From Paracoccaceae bacterium (GTDB lineage Bacteria; Pseudomonadota; Alphaproteobacteria; Rhodobacterales; Rhodobacteraceae): a DNA stretch of 64,000 nt. The position numbers were made by a program, and so were the translations under genes. The notes beneath the pieces were generated by a model, which ran no database searches, was not told the origin of the DNA, and saw only the letters and a list, made by a program, of their open reading frames with translations. Positions within the stretch are counted from its first letter, which is position 1. The number at the start of each line of letters is the position of its first letter. This document shows positions 48,168 to 57,910 of this stretch, piece by piece. The DNA lies in the NCBI GenBank assembly GCA_030066905.1, contig JASJAR010000004.1, positions 62,001-126,000 on the forward strand, read 5' to 3'.

Positions 48168-50236
48168 AGACGGGCGAGATCTCCGGAGGTGCGGCCGCCC
48201 CGCTCGGTGCCACGGTGACCGAAGAGGGCGTGAATTTCGCCGTTTTCTCCGACAATGCCACGGCGATGACCCTTTGCCTTTTCGACGAAGCCGGCGAACG
48301 GCGGATCAAGCTTCCCGAGCGCGACGGCGGCGTCTGGCACGGGCATGTGTCCGGCGTCAAACCCGGCCAGCTTTACGGATACCGTGCCCACGGGCCCTAT
48401 CGGCCCGACGACGGGCACCGTTTCAACCCCAACAAGCTCCTCATCGACCCCTATGCGCGCGCCTTGACCGGTCATCCGATGTGGACGGATGCGGCCTACG
48501 GCTACAGCCGGGGCGCGGTCGCCGGAGACCTCACTTTCGACACCCGCGACAGTGTCGATGTCATGCCGAAATGCATCGTCTCGGACTTCGCGCCCCCGCC
48601 CGCCAACCATCCCAGAACGCCGTGGGAGGAAACGATTATCTACGAGGCGCATCCCAAGGGGCTGACCCGGCTCATCGATGGGATCGACGCGCCGGGCACC
48701 CTTTCTGCGCTCGGGTCCGCGCCGGTGATCGCCCACCTCGAGGCGCTCGGCATCACCGCGATCGAACTCTTGCCGGTGCAGGCTTTCCTCGACGATCCGT
48801 TCCTCGTCGAGAAGGGTCTCGTGAACTACTGGGGCTATCAGCCGTGGTGCTATTTCGCGCCGGACCCGCGGTATCTCGACGGGGCCGGCCCGGAGGTTTT
48901 CCGCAAGACGGTGGACCGGCTCCACGAGGCGGGCATCGAGGTCCTGCTCGATGTCGTCTACAATCACACCGGCGAGGCGGACCATCTGGGCCCGACGCTG
49001 GCCTACCGTGGGCTCGACAACAAAAGCTACTACCGCCTCGAAAGGGACAACCGCTACTACGTCAACGACACCGGCACCGGGAACACGCTCAACCTCGACC
49101 ACCCGATGGTGTTGCGCATGGTCATGGATTCCTTGCGCTACTGGGTCGAGGTCATGGGCGTCGACGGGTTTCGCTTCGACCTGTGCGCCACGCTGGGACG
49201 CACCGGCGACGGCGGGTTCGACCGGGGTGCCGCGTTCTTCGATGCGGTCCGGCAGGACCCGGTGCTGACCCAGGTGAAGCTCATCGCCGAGCCATGGGAC
49301 ATCGGGCCGGGTGGGTATCAACTCGGCAACTTCCCCGCTCCGTTTCACGAATGGAACGACAAATTCCGCGACGGGGCGCGGCGATACTGGCGCGGCGACC
49401 CGGGCCGGGCGCCCGATCTTGCCGACCGGATCACCGGCTCGGCCTTCATCTTCGACAAGGACGGCCGGCCTGCGACATCATCGGTCAACTTCATCACTGC
49501 CCATGACGGGATGACGCTGGCCGATCTCACGCGCTATTCAAGAAAGCACAACGAGGCCAATGGCGAGGGTGGGCGCGATGGGCATTCGGAGGATTTCTCG
49601 GACAGTTTCGGCGAGGAAGGGCCCACCGAAAACGAAGAACGCGCTGCGGCCCGGGCGCAGCGGCGTCGGAACCTGCTGGCCACGCTCTTTCTGTCGCAGG
49701 GTACGCCGATGCTTCTCGCCGGCGACGAGCTCGGCAACACCCAGAACGGCAACAACAACGCCTATAACCAGGACAATGAAACGACGTGGATCGACTGGGC
49801 CGCCATCGACGAGGAGACCCTCGAATTCACCCGCCGACTGATCGCCTTCCGGAAGGCGCACCCGATCCTGTCGCAGCGGCTTTTCCTGCATTCGCGCGAA
49901 CGCATGGCCGATGGGGTGACCGACCTCTTCTGGCGGCGCGAGGACGGCGAGCCGATGTCGAGTGCGGACTGGAACGACCCCGCGCGCAAGCTCTTCACCG
50001 TCGAGATGCGCACCGCGTCGGGCACGCCTGCCTACCGGTCTCTCGAATATGCGATCTTCATGGTCTTCAATTCCGGTCCGGATGCTGAGGTCGTCCTGCC
50101 GGATGCGCCGCAGGGACAGTGCTGGTGCGCGCATCTCAACACCGCGCGGCCGAGCGATCCGCCGCTGAAACGGCCTGTCCCCGTCGTGCAGGCGCGCGCG
50201 CATAGTGTGAAAGTCTTCGTCCTGGAGCCGATCTGA
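48164..50236 (+). CDS. glgX: Glycogen debranching enzyme (isoamylase type)
   Basis: A 690-residue glycoside hydrolase family 13 enzyme that cuts alpha-1,6 branches left after GlgP trimming. The N-terminal GlgX-type domain (PLGATVTEEGVNFAVFSDNAT) is followed by the barrel with DVVYNHTGEADHLGPTLAYRG, the nucleophile in VDGFRFDLCATLGR, the acid in KLIAEPWDIGPGGYQLGNFP, and NFITAHDGMTLADL. It starts with GTG overlapping the glgA stop by four bases. Together with GlgP and Pgm it lets the cell degrade its glycogen completely. Confidence 0.96.
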   Translation: MKTGEISGGAAAPLGATVTEEGVNFAVFSDNATAMTLCLFDEAGERRIKLPERDGGVWHGHVSGVKPGQLYGYRAHGPYRPDDGHRFNPNKLLIDPYARALTGHPMWTDAAYGYSRGAVAGDLTFDTRDSVDVMPKCIVSDFAPPPANHPRTPWEETIIYEAHPKGLTRLIDGIDAPGTLSALGSAPVIAHLEALGITAIELLPVQAFLDDPFLVEKGLVNYWGYQPWCYFAPDPRYLDGAGPEVFRKTVDRLHEAGIEVLLDVVYNHTGEADHLGPTLAYRGLDNKSYYRLERDNRYYVNDTGTGNTLNLDHPMVLRMVMDSLRYWVEVMGVDGFRFDLCATLGRTGDGGFDRGAAFFDAVRQDPVLTQVKLIAEPWDIGPGGYQLGNFPAPFHEWNDKFRDGARRYWRGDPGRAPDLADRITGSAFIFDKDGRPATSSVNFITAHDGMTLADLTRYSRKHNEANGEGGRDGHSEDFSDSFGEEGPTENEERAAARAQRRRNLLATLFLSQGTPMLLAGDELGNTQNGNNNAYNQDNETTWIDWAAIDEETLEFTRRLIAFRKAHPILSQRLFLHSRERMADGVTDLFWRREDGEPMSSADWNDPARKLFTVEMRTASGTPAYRSLEYAIFMVFNSGPDAEVVLPDAPQGQCWCAHLNTARPSDPPLKRPVPVVQARAHSVKVFVLEPI

Positions 50237-51877
<1,641 letters not shown>

Positions 51878-51885
51878 GGCAACCG

Positions 51886-51951
51886 GGGGAGGGAGGCTGT
51901 CTGCCCTCCCGCCTTCGGCTCTCCCCCCGAGGATGTTTTCGGGCCAATGAG
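51886..51951 (+). repeat. Dispersed intergenic repeat, hairpin-containing copy after pgm
   Basis: GGGAGG/CCTCCC form a hairpin, then GCC-TTC-GGC, then TCTCCCCCCGAGGATGTTTT and CGGGCCAATGAG. The series of hairpins followed by a T-rich core and a CCAATGA end repeats the layout seen at 59552-59610. The pattern after a last gene, before a convergent gene, suggests a terminator role. Confidence 0.5.
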
Positions 51952-51965
51952 AGCCCGAAGCCGGT

Positions 51966-53405
51966 TCAGGCGGGAACGGTTTTCGGCTCGTCGAGGCCGC
52001 CGATGGATTGTGTGCGCAACGCCACGACCCAGGCCGCGACGAGACCGGTCATGACCCAGTAGTCGAGAGCGGCGAAGCTGCCGATGACCGCGATGAAGGC
52101 CACAAACGAGGTGAGAAAGCCCCCCCAGTCGCGCACCACGTCGCTGTCGGTCAAAAAGACCGCGATTGTGACGACGAGCATCACAGCCAGGGCGACACCG
52201 GCGCCCCAGAGCACCGGCATCCCGCCTTCGGTGAGCGCCGCCATTGGCCCCCAGATGCCGTCGGAAGAGACCGTGCCGGTGCGTTCGAGCACCCAGAAGA
52301 GCGCGATCGCGGCGATGCCGATGGAGATCGGCGCCGATACCCGGCGTTTGTACCAGCCGTGTTTTGCAAAGAGCCAGCCGAGCGCGATGAAGGCGGCGGC
52401 GATCACGGCAAGCTGGCCGATCTCGACGCCGATGTTGAAGCCGATGAGCTTCGGGACGAAATGGCTCGAACCGAGCCCGAAATCCTGAAGGACGCTGGCA
52501 AAGCCGAGCCCGTGGAGCAGCCCGAAGGCGAAGACGATCACCGGCCGCCAGACGGTCAGCCCGCGCGCGAGCACGTTCTCGACGCCGACATAGACGATCG
52601 AGGCCGCGATCAGCGGCTCGACGATGTCGCCGGGCAGGTTTACGATGCCGAGCGCACCGAGGGCGAGCGTCACGGTGTGGGCCGCCGTGAAGGCTGTCAC
52701 CTGCCACAGCAGCGGGCCGAGCCGCGAGGCCAGAAAGAAGAGGCCGAGGACGAACAGGACGTGGTCGAGCCCCAGGGGCACGATATGCTCGAAGCCAACG
52801 CCGACATATTCGACGAAGGCTTCGCCCGCGCTCTGGTCGACCCCGCCCACCCGAGGGATCGGGTCTGACAAACGGCCGTTTTCGAGAAACGCCGCATAGC
52901 CGTTCTCGACCCCGATCTGGCGCACGACCAGAGGACCCAAGGCGGCTTCCCAGCCGAATACAAGCCCCTCCCCCCCAGGCGGCAGAGGCGCGGTGAGCGT
53001 GACGATCGAGTTCCGGGGGATCTCGGCATCGCCCACTTCCGGGACGGTGACACTCTCGACGATGAGATCGATGGCTGTGTCGCCCGAGAACACGCGGATC
53101 TGCCGGGCGATGTCGGGCCAGGCTTCATCGAACGCCTCGACCATGGCGTCGGGAGGCAGCGCCCTGAGGGCATCGTAGACATCCGCCCCGGCTGCATCGT
53201 TGGTGTCCGCGACCCCTTCGAGGTCGAGCCCCGCGACCGGCGCCTCAATGACCCAGTCAAGGGTGATCGCCGCGCGGTCGGTCTCCATCGAGATGTCGGC
53301 CACCGTGGGCTGGACCTCATGGGCGCCGGCGATGCGCGACAACGTGAGCAGCAGAAGGGTTGACACCAAGACCCACAGCGACAGGCTTTGCAGGAAATGT
53401 CTCAC
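51966..53405 (-). CDS. HupE/UreJ-like membrane protein
   Basis: About 479 residues. A signal sequence (LSLWVLVSTLLLLTLSRIAGA) is followed by an extracytoplasmic region of about 190 residues (HEVQPTVADISMETDRAAITLDW...) and then by a multi-pass membrane domain with two histidine motifs, HIVPLGLDHVLFVLGL and AFTAAHTVTLALGALG. This is the arrangement of the HupE/UreJ_2 family, implicated in nickel, cobalt or copper handling. The open frame reaches ATG 53435, but GTG 53405 starts right at the signal peptide and avoids overlap with the divergent gene. A metal role is inferred from the family, not from ligands seen here. Confidence 0.8.
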   Translation of the reverse strand: MRHFLQSLSLWVLVSTLLLLTLSRIAGAHEVQPTVADISMETDRAAITLDWVIEAPVAGLDLEGVADTNDAAGADVYDALRALPPDAMVEAFDEAWPDIARQIRVFSGDTAIDLIVESVTVPEVGDAEIPRNSIVTLTAPLPPGGEGLVFGWEAALGPLVVRQIGVENGYAAFLENGRLSDPIPRVGGVDQSAGEAFVEYVGVGFEHIVPLGLDHVLFVLGLFFLASRLGPLLWQVTAFTAAHTVTLALGALGIVNLPGDIVEPLIAASIVYVGVENVLARGLTVWRPVIVFAFGLLHGLGFASVLQDFGLGSSHFVPKLIGFNIGVEIGQLAVIAAAFIALGWLFAKHGWYKRRVSAPISIGIAAIALFWVLERTGTVSSDGIWGPMAALTEGGMPVLWGAGVALAVMLVVTIAVFLTDSDVVRDWGGFLTSFVAFIAVIGSFAALDYWVMTGLVAAWVVALRTQSIGGLDEPKTVPA

Positions 53406-53421
53406 CAGAAAGACCCCGCCC

Positions 53422-54222
53422 ATGCATGCCCTCATCTATGCCACTGCGTTCATCCTCGGATGCGCGACGACCGCCGCTCAGGCCCATGAGTTCTGGATCG
53501 ACCCGAGCGCGTTCGAGGTCGCGCCCGGCAAGCGAATCCGTGCCGACATCCGTGTGGGCGAAAACTATTCCGGGGCCGCCGGCATCTTCAACCCCAACCG
53601 GTTCCGACGCTTCGAGCTGGTCACGGGTGGGGATCTCCTGCCGGTCGAGGGCCGGGTCGGCGACAAGCCGGCCCTCAACCAGGCCGCCGAGGAGGGACTC
53701 GCAGTGATCCTCCATGTCACGACCGACAGCCGGTTGACCTACAACGAATTCGAGAAGTTCGAGCGCTTCGTCACCCACAAGGCGGCCGGCTGGGTGCTCG
53801 ACGAACATGCCGCGCGCGGCTTCCCGCAATCGGGCTTTGTCGAGCAGTATTCGCGGTACGCGAAATCCCTCGTCAGGGTCGGCGCGGGGCAGGGCAGCGA
53901 CCGGGTGTTTGGTCTCCTGACCGAGATCGTGGCGCTGAGGAACCCCTATACGGACGATGTCTCCGCAGGCTTGCCGGTGGCAGTGCTCTATGACGGAAAG
54001 CCGCGCGCCCGCGAACAGATCGAGGTTTTCGAGGCCGCACCCGGCGGCAGGATCAGCGTCCGGACGGTGACGACCGACGCCGACGGGCGCGCGACAATCC
54101 CGGTGCGCCCCGGCCACCGCTACATGCTCGACAGCGTCGTGTTGCGCGAACCGCCCGACAACCCGCCCGGCGTCGTCTGGGAAAGTCTCTGGGCTAACCT
54201 CACTTTCGCTGTCCCCGAATGA
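53422..54222 (+). CDS. DUF4198-family periplasmic protein
   Basis: A 266-residue secreted protein: signal peptide MHALIYATAFILGCATTAAQA, then HEFWIDPSAFEVAPGKRIRADIRVG, the hallmark start of DUF4198. This family is found next to metal (nickel/cobalt) uptake genes and TonB-dependent receptors. It is divergent from the HupE/UreJ-like gene with only 16 bases between the two proposed starts, so both promoters must overlap coding DNA. A twelve-pair terminator hairpin follows directly. A joint role with the divergent membrane protein in transition-metal uptake is likely but unproven. Confidence 0.85.
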   Translation: MHALIYATAFILGCATTAAQAHEFWIDPSAFEVAPGKRIRADIRVGENYSGAAGIFNPNRFRRFELVTGGDLLPVEGRVGDKPALNQAAEEGLAVILHVTTDSRLTYNEFEKFERFVTHKAAGWVLDEHAARGFPQSGFVEQYSRYAKSLVRVGAGQGSDRVFGLLTEIVALRNPYTDDVSAGLPVAVLYDGKPRAREQIEVFEAAPGGRISVRTVTTDADGRATIPVRPGHRYMLDSVVLREPPDNPPGVVWESLWANLTFAVPE

Positions 54223-54257
54223 AAAGCGCGCCGGAGGGGGAGACCCCGGCGCGCTTT
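54223..54257. terminator. Bidirectional terminator hairpin
   Basis: AAAGCGCGCCGG (54223-54234) and CCGGCGCGCTTT (54246-54257) form a twelve-pair stem. The A-run before it and the T-run after it make it usable from both strands: for the DUF4198 gene on plus and the small gene at 54287 on minus. Confidence 0.8.
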
Positions 54258-54286
54258 CCCCAAGACAGGGGCTGAAACCGGCGGTG

Positions 54287-54439
54287 TCAGTCCGCCTCGC
54301 CCAACCCGGTATCGATCAGCCAGCCACCGGGGCCGGCGACATCGTCGGGAAGGGCAAAAATCATTACTTCGCGGAGCACCAGGCAGACAATCGCACTCGT
54401 CAGGACCGCATCGAACGACAGGGTAAAGAGCTCACTCAT
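54287..54439 (-). CDS. Small membrane protein of unknown function
   Basis: A 50-residue protein, too short for most gene callers: MSELFTLSFDAVLTSAIVCL and then VLREVMIFALPDDVAGPGGW to the stop. One hydrophobic helix (AVLTSAIVCLVLREVMIFAL, about residues 11-30) suggests an inner-membrane anchor. GGAGTGAG lies seven bases before the ATG, a sound ribosome-binding site, and the bidirectional terminator lies 30 bases beyond the stop. It shows no recognisable motif. Its upstream neighbour on the same strand is truA, 110 bases away. Confidence 0.45.
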   Translation of the reverse strand: MSELFTLSFDAVLTSAIVCLVLREVMIFALPDDVAGPGGWLIDTGLGEAD

Positions 54440-54548
54440 TTAACTCACTCCACTCATCTAGGTTGAGATCAATTTGACCGAAGATGCGGGCAGGTGTTGG
54501 GCACCGAATAGGTGATTTCTTTACGTTTCGCAGGCTTTAGCCTGCCGC

Positions 54549-55346
54549 TCACGTGGCGGAATTTGGCCATTGTGGCGCCTCGCGAAACAACGGGTCCCGG
54601 TAGACCACTTCCGTCAAATACAACCCCTGCGGCGGCGCAACCGGGCCACATTTCGCGCGATCTTTCGCCAAAAGCGCGGTTTCGACGTCGTCGGCGCTCC
54701 AGGCTCCCGCGCCAACCCGTTCGAGCGTGCCTGCAAACGACCGGACCTGGTTGTGCAGAAAGCTGCGTGCGGCGACGTCGAGACGGATCTCGCGGCCATG
54801 CGGCACCTCCACCGCACCGACGTCGAGCCGGTCGAGGGTCTTCACGGGGCTTTTGGCCTGGCACATCGTCGAGCGGAACGTTGTGAAATTGTGCCGGCCG
54901 AGAAGCCTCTTCGCGGCAACCTGCATGGCTTCGGCGTCAAGCGGGTAGCGGACCTGCCAGACCCGGCCCCGATCGAGAACGCCAGGCGCCCGGCGGCAAA
55001 GAATGCGGTAGCGGTAGCGTCGCGCGATGGCCGAAAACCGCGGGTGCCACTCGGGATCCGTCACTTCGGCGACCGTCAGAATAGCGACCGGCTGGGGTTT
55101 CAGATGCGCGTTGAGCGCCTCCATGAGCCGGAACGGCTCCCAGGCTTTGGGCATTTCGCACATCGCCACCTGGGCCGTGGCGTGAACGCCCGCATCGGTG
55201 CGCCCGGCGGCAGAAATCGTCTGGGGCGCTCCGAGGGCGGCGAGCGCGGCCTCCACCGCGCCTTGCACGCTCGGGCGGGTGTCTTGCCGCTGCCAGCCGG
55301 AAAAGGGCGCGCCGTCGTATTCGATCTTGAGCGCATAACGGTGCAT
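54549..55346 (-). CDS. truA: tRNA pseudouridine(38-40) synthase
   Basis: A 265-residue enzyme that isomerises uridines 38-40 in the anticodon stem of tRNAs. The catalytic aspartate is D51 in [28 protein letters not shown] at the N-terminus and [17 protein letters not shown] near the C-terminus are conserved. Length is normal. The sequence upstream is divergent from ycjX, with a minus-oriented copy of the dispersed repeat (55387-55409) between them. Confidence 0.95.
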   Translation of the reverse strand: MHRYALKIEYDGAPFSGWQRQDTRPSVQGAVEAALAALGAPQTISAAGRTDAGVHATAQVAMCEMPKAWEPFRLMEALNAHLKPQPVAILTVAEVTDPEWHPRFSAIARRYRYRILCRRAPGVLDRGRVWQVRYPLDAEAMQVAAKRLLGRHNFTTFRSTMCQAKSPVKTLDRLDVGAVEVPHGREIRLDVAARSFLHNQVRSFAGTLERVGAGAWSADDVETALLAKDRAKCGPVAPPQGLYLTEVVYRDPLFREAPQWPNSAT

Positions 55347-55386
55347 GACTGCCCATAACCTGGGCTGCCGGGACCGGCAATCGGCC

Positions 55387-55409
55387 CTTCATCTTGGTCG
55401 AAAAGACCG
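55387..55409 (-). repeat. Minus-oriented copy of dispersed intergenic repeat
   Basis: CCCTTCATCTTGGTCGAAAA at 55385-55404 is an inverted, slightly degenerate copy of the core at 59588-59608. Unlike most copies it lies in the promoter region of a divergent pair (truA and ycjX), which argues against a pure terminator function. Confidence 0.45.
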
Positions 55410-55516
55410 CAGGGGAGTTCGGCCGCAGTCATGCGGATGGGCGGTGGCAGCGCCCCCCGTCTCTTCCCTCCGGCGCCGGCGGCCCTTATCTTCGCAAAAC
55501 GGCAAGGGGCAGGGTC

Positions 55517-56929
55517 TTGATCCTCGGGAACATCGCAGACGGGCTGACGCGGGGCGTCGAAGGGGCGGTCTCGACGGTATCGGAGGCGTTTTTCGAACCT
55601 GTGATCCGGCTCGGCGTCACCGGGCTGTCGCGGGCGGGCAAGACGATCTTCATCACGTCGCTCGTGGCGAACCTCCTCAACCGCGCGCGGATGCCGGGGC
55701 TTGTGGCCGCGTCCGAAGGCCGGATCGAGGCGGCCTTTCTCCAGCCCCAGCCCGACGACACGCTGCCCCGGTTCGACTACGAGACCCATCTCGGCGCGCT
55801 CACCGCCGCCGTGCCGCGCTGGCCCGAGAGCACCCGGTCGGTCTCGGAACTGCGCCTTTCGCTCAGGGTGCGGCCGCAGGGGCTGCTTGCAGGTCTGCAA
55901 GGCCCGCGAACGGTGCATATCGACATCGTCGACTACCCCGGCGAATGGCTTCTCGATCTCGCGCTTCTCGACAAATCCTTCGCCGAGTGGTCCAGCGACA
56001 CGCTCGCGAAGGTCGAAGCCCGCGATCTCGGCGCCGGCTACCGGGCCGTCCTTGCAGGAACCGATATCACGGCGAAACTTGCCGAACCGGCCGCGCAGGC
56101 CCTGGCGGCGGCCTACACGGGTTACATCCACGCCGCCCGGGAGGCGGGCTATTCCGACTGCTCGCCCGGGCGGTTCCACCTGCCGGGGGATCTTGCCGGC
56201 TCGCCCGCACTCACCTTTGCGCCGCTCCCGCCAGGCTCCGCCCCCCGGGGCTCGCTCGCTCGGGAATTCGAACGGCGTTACGAGGCCTACAAGGCCCGCA
56301 TCGTCAAACCCTTCTTTCGGGACCATTTCGCCCGCATAGACCGCCAGATCGTGCTGGTCGACGTCCTCGGCGCGATCCATGCCGGGCCGGCCGCGCTCGA
56401 CGATCTCCGGGTGGCCATGGCCGAGCTTCTCGGCGTCTTCCGCCCCGGCCGGAACGCCTTTCTGAGCCAGATCTTTCTCGGCAAGCGGATCGAAAAGATC
56501 CTCTTTGCTGCCACCAAGGCCGACCATGTCCACCAGAGCCAGCACGGCCGCCTGACCGCGATTGCCGAAAGCCTCCTGTCGGAAGCGAAGTCCCGGGCGG
56601 ACTTCGCAGGCGCCCAGACCCGCGCGCTCTCGGTGGCCGCCCTTCGCGCCACCACCGAGGCGACCGTTACCCATGCCGGCGCGCCCCTCGATGTGGTACG
56701 CGGCCGTCTTCTCGACACCGGCAAGGAGGCTGCCTTCCACCCCGGCGATCTGCCGGAAGACCCCGCGCGGCTTCTCGGCCCCGCCCGTGACGGCGCCGAG
56801 GTTTGGCTCGACGGCGATTACGGCGTGATGCGCTTTGCCCCCCAGCCGATGTCGCTCAAACCGGGAGAGGGGCCGCCCCATATCCGCCTCGACCAAGCGG
56901 CGGAGTTCCTGATCGGAGACCGGCTGTGA
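55517..56929 (+). CDS. ycjX: YcjX-family P-loop stress protein
   Basis: A 470-residue GTPase-like protein with Walker A GLSRAGKT at residues 36-43 (counted from the chosen start) and the conserved segments IDIVDYPGEWLLDLALLD (switch region) and FAATKADHVHQSQHGRL. The YcjX/DUF463 family is part of the heat- and envelope-stress genes in proteobacteria. The frame is open to 55394, but the upstream residues are not conserved; a TTG codon at 55517 after CAAGGGGCAGGG starts MILGNIADGLTRGVE, in agreement with relatives. The stop overlaps the next gene's GTG by four bases. Confidence 0.85.
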   Translation: MILGNIADGLTRGVEGAVSTVSEAFFEPVIRLGVTGLSRAGKTIFITSLVANLLNRARMPGLVAASEGRIEAAFLQPQPDDTLPRFDYETHLGALTAAVPRWPESTRSVSELRLSLRVRPQGLLAGLQGPRTVHIDIVDYPGEWLLDLALLDKSFAEWSSDTLAKVEARDLGAGYRAVLAGTDITAKLAEPAAQALAAAYTGYIHAAREAGYSDCSPGRFHLPGDLAGSPALTFAPLPPGSAPRGSLAREFERRYEAYKARIVKPFFRDHFARIDRQIVLVDVLGAIHAGPAALDDLRVAMAELLGVFRPGRNAFLSQIFLGKRIEKILFAATKADHVHQSQHGRLTAIAESLLSEAKSRADFAGAQTRALSVAALRATTEATVTHAGAPLDVVRGRLLDTGKEAAFHPGDLPEDPARLLGPARDGAEVWLDGDYGVMRFAPQPMSLKPGEGPPHIRLDQAAEFLIGDRL

Positions 56930-57909
56930 CAGACAAACGCACCGCCCCCGTCCTTATCGACCTCGATACCCCGGGCCCGAGCCCCGCCGAGGCGCCGCCC
57001 GTGGAAGACGCCCCCAAGGGCGAGGCGATGACGACGATCGCCGCGCTGGCGACCCGCCGTCCGTCGCGCCTGGCGCGCTGGTTCTGGGGCACGCTCGGGG
57101 CGGTCCTGACCTTCGCGCTGTCGGTCGTGGCCTGGGATTTCGTCACCGGCCTCATTGAACGCAACCCTGTCCTCGGAGCGGTGGGCCTTGGTCTCCTCGG
57201 CATCTTTGTCGTCATCTGCCTCGTCATACTCATCCGCGAATGGGCCGCGCTTGCGCGCCTCTCACGGCTCGACGCGCTTCAGCACGCCGCCGCCGAGGCC
57301 GATACGATGGAAAAGGCCCGCGATGTCGTCGACCGGCTCTTGAAGCTCTACCGCAATCGTCCGGATATGGACTGGCCCCGGTCGCGCTTTGCCGAGCGCC
57401 GGGGCGATGTCTTCGACGCGGAGGCTTTGGCGGCCCTCGCGGAGACAGAGCTTCTCGCCCCCCTCGACCGGATGGCGACAAAGGAGGTCGAGGCCGCCGC
57501 GCGTCAGGTCGCCACGGTGACCGCCCTCGTCCCCCTCGCGCTGGCGGACGTCGTCGCCGCGCTCACCGCCAACCTGAGGATGATCCGCCGGATCGCGGCG
57601 ATCTACGGCGGGCGGGGCGGCACGCTCGGCTCCTGGCGGCTTACGCGTGCGGTCTTTGCCCATCTCGTGGCCACCGGCGCGGTGGCGGTGGGCGACGACA
57701 TGCTCGGCTCGGTCGCCGGCGGCGGCGTGCTGTCGAAGCTTTCCCGCCGCTTCGGCGAGGGCTTGATCAATGGCGCGCTGACCGCGAGGGTAGGCGTGGC
57801 GGCGATCGAAGTCTGCCGCCCGCTGCCGTTCCGCGCCAAACGCAAACCCGCCGTCTCGGCCCTCGTCTCCCGTGCGGTGACCGGCCTCTTCGACAAAAAG
57901 GACGCCTGA
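56926..57909 (+). CDS. DUF697/YcjF-family membrane protein
   Basis: A 327-residue protein starting at GTG within the ycjX stop. A proline-rich cytoplasmic head (about 45 residues) is followed by two transmembrane helices (residues 54-75 and 82-104) and a soluble region with a third hydrophobic stretch (VTALVPLALADVVAALTANLRM, near 194-215). This is the YcjF architecture, and ycjX-ycjF pairs are a known conserved couple in stress operons. Its stop is one base before the next start. Probable partner of YcjX at the membrane. Confidence 0.88.
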   Translation: MTDKRTAPVLIDLDTPGPSPAEAPPVEDAPKGEAMTTIAALATRRPSRLARWFWGTLGAVLTFALSVVAWDFVTGLIERNPVLGAVGLGLLGIFVVICLVILIREWAALARLSRLDALQHAAAEADTMEKARDVVDRLLKLYRNRPDMDWPRSRFAERRGDVFDAEALAALAETELLAPLDRMATKEVEAAARQVATVTALVPLALADVVAALTANLRMIRRIAAIYGGRGGTLGSWRLTRAVFAHLVATGAVAVGDDMLGSVAGGGVLSKLSRRFGEGLINGALTARVGVAAIEVCRPLPFRAKRKPAVSALVSRAVTGLFDKKDA

Positions 57910-57910
57910 T

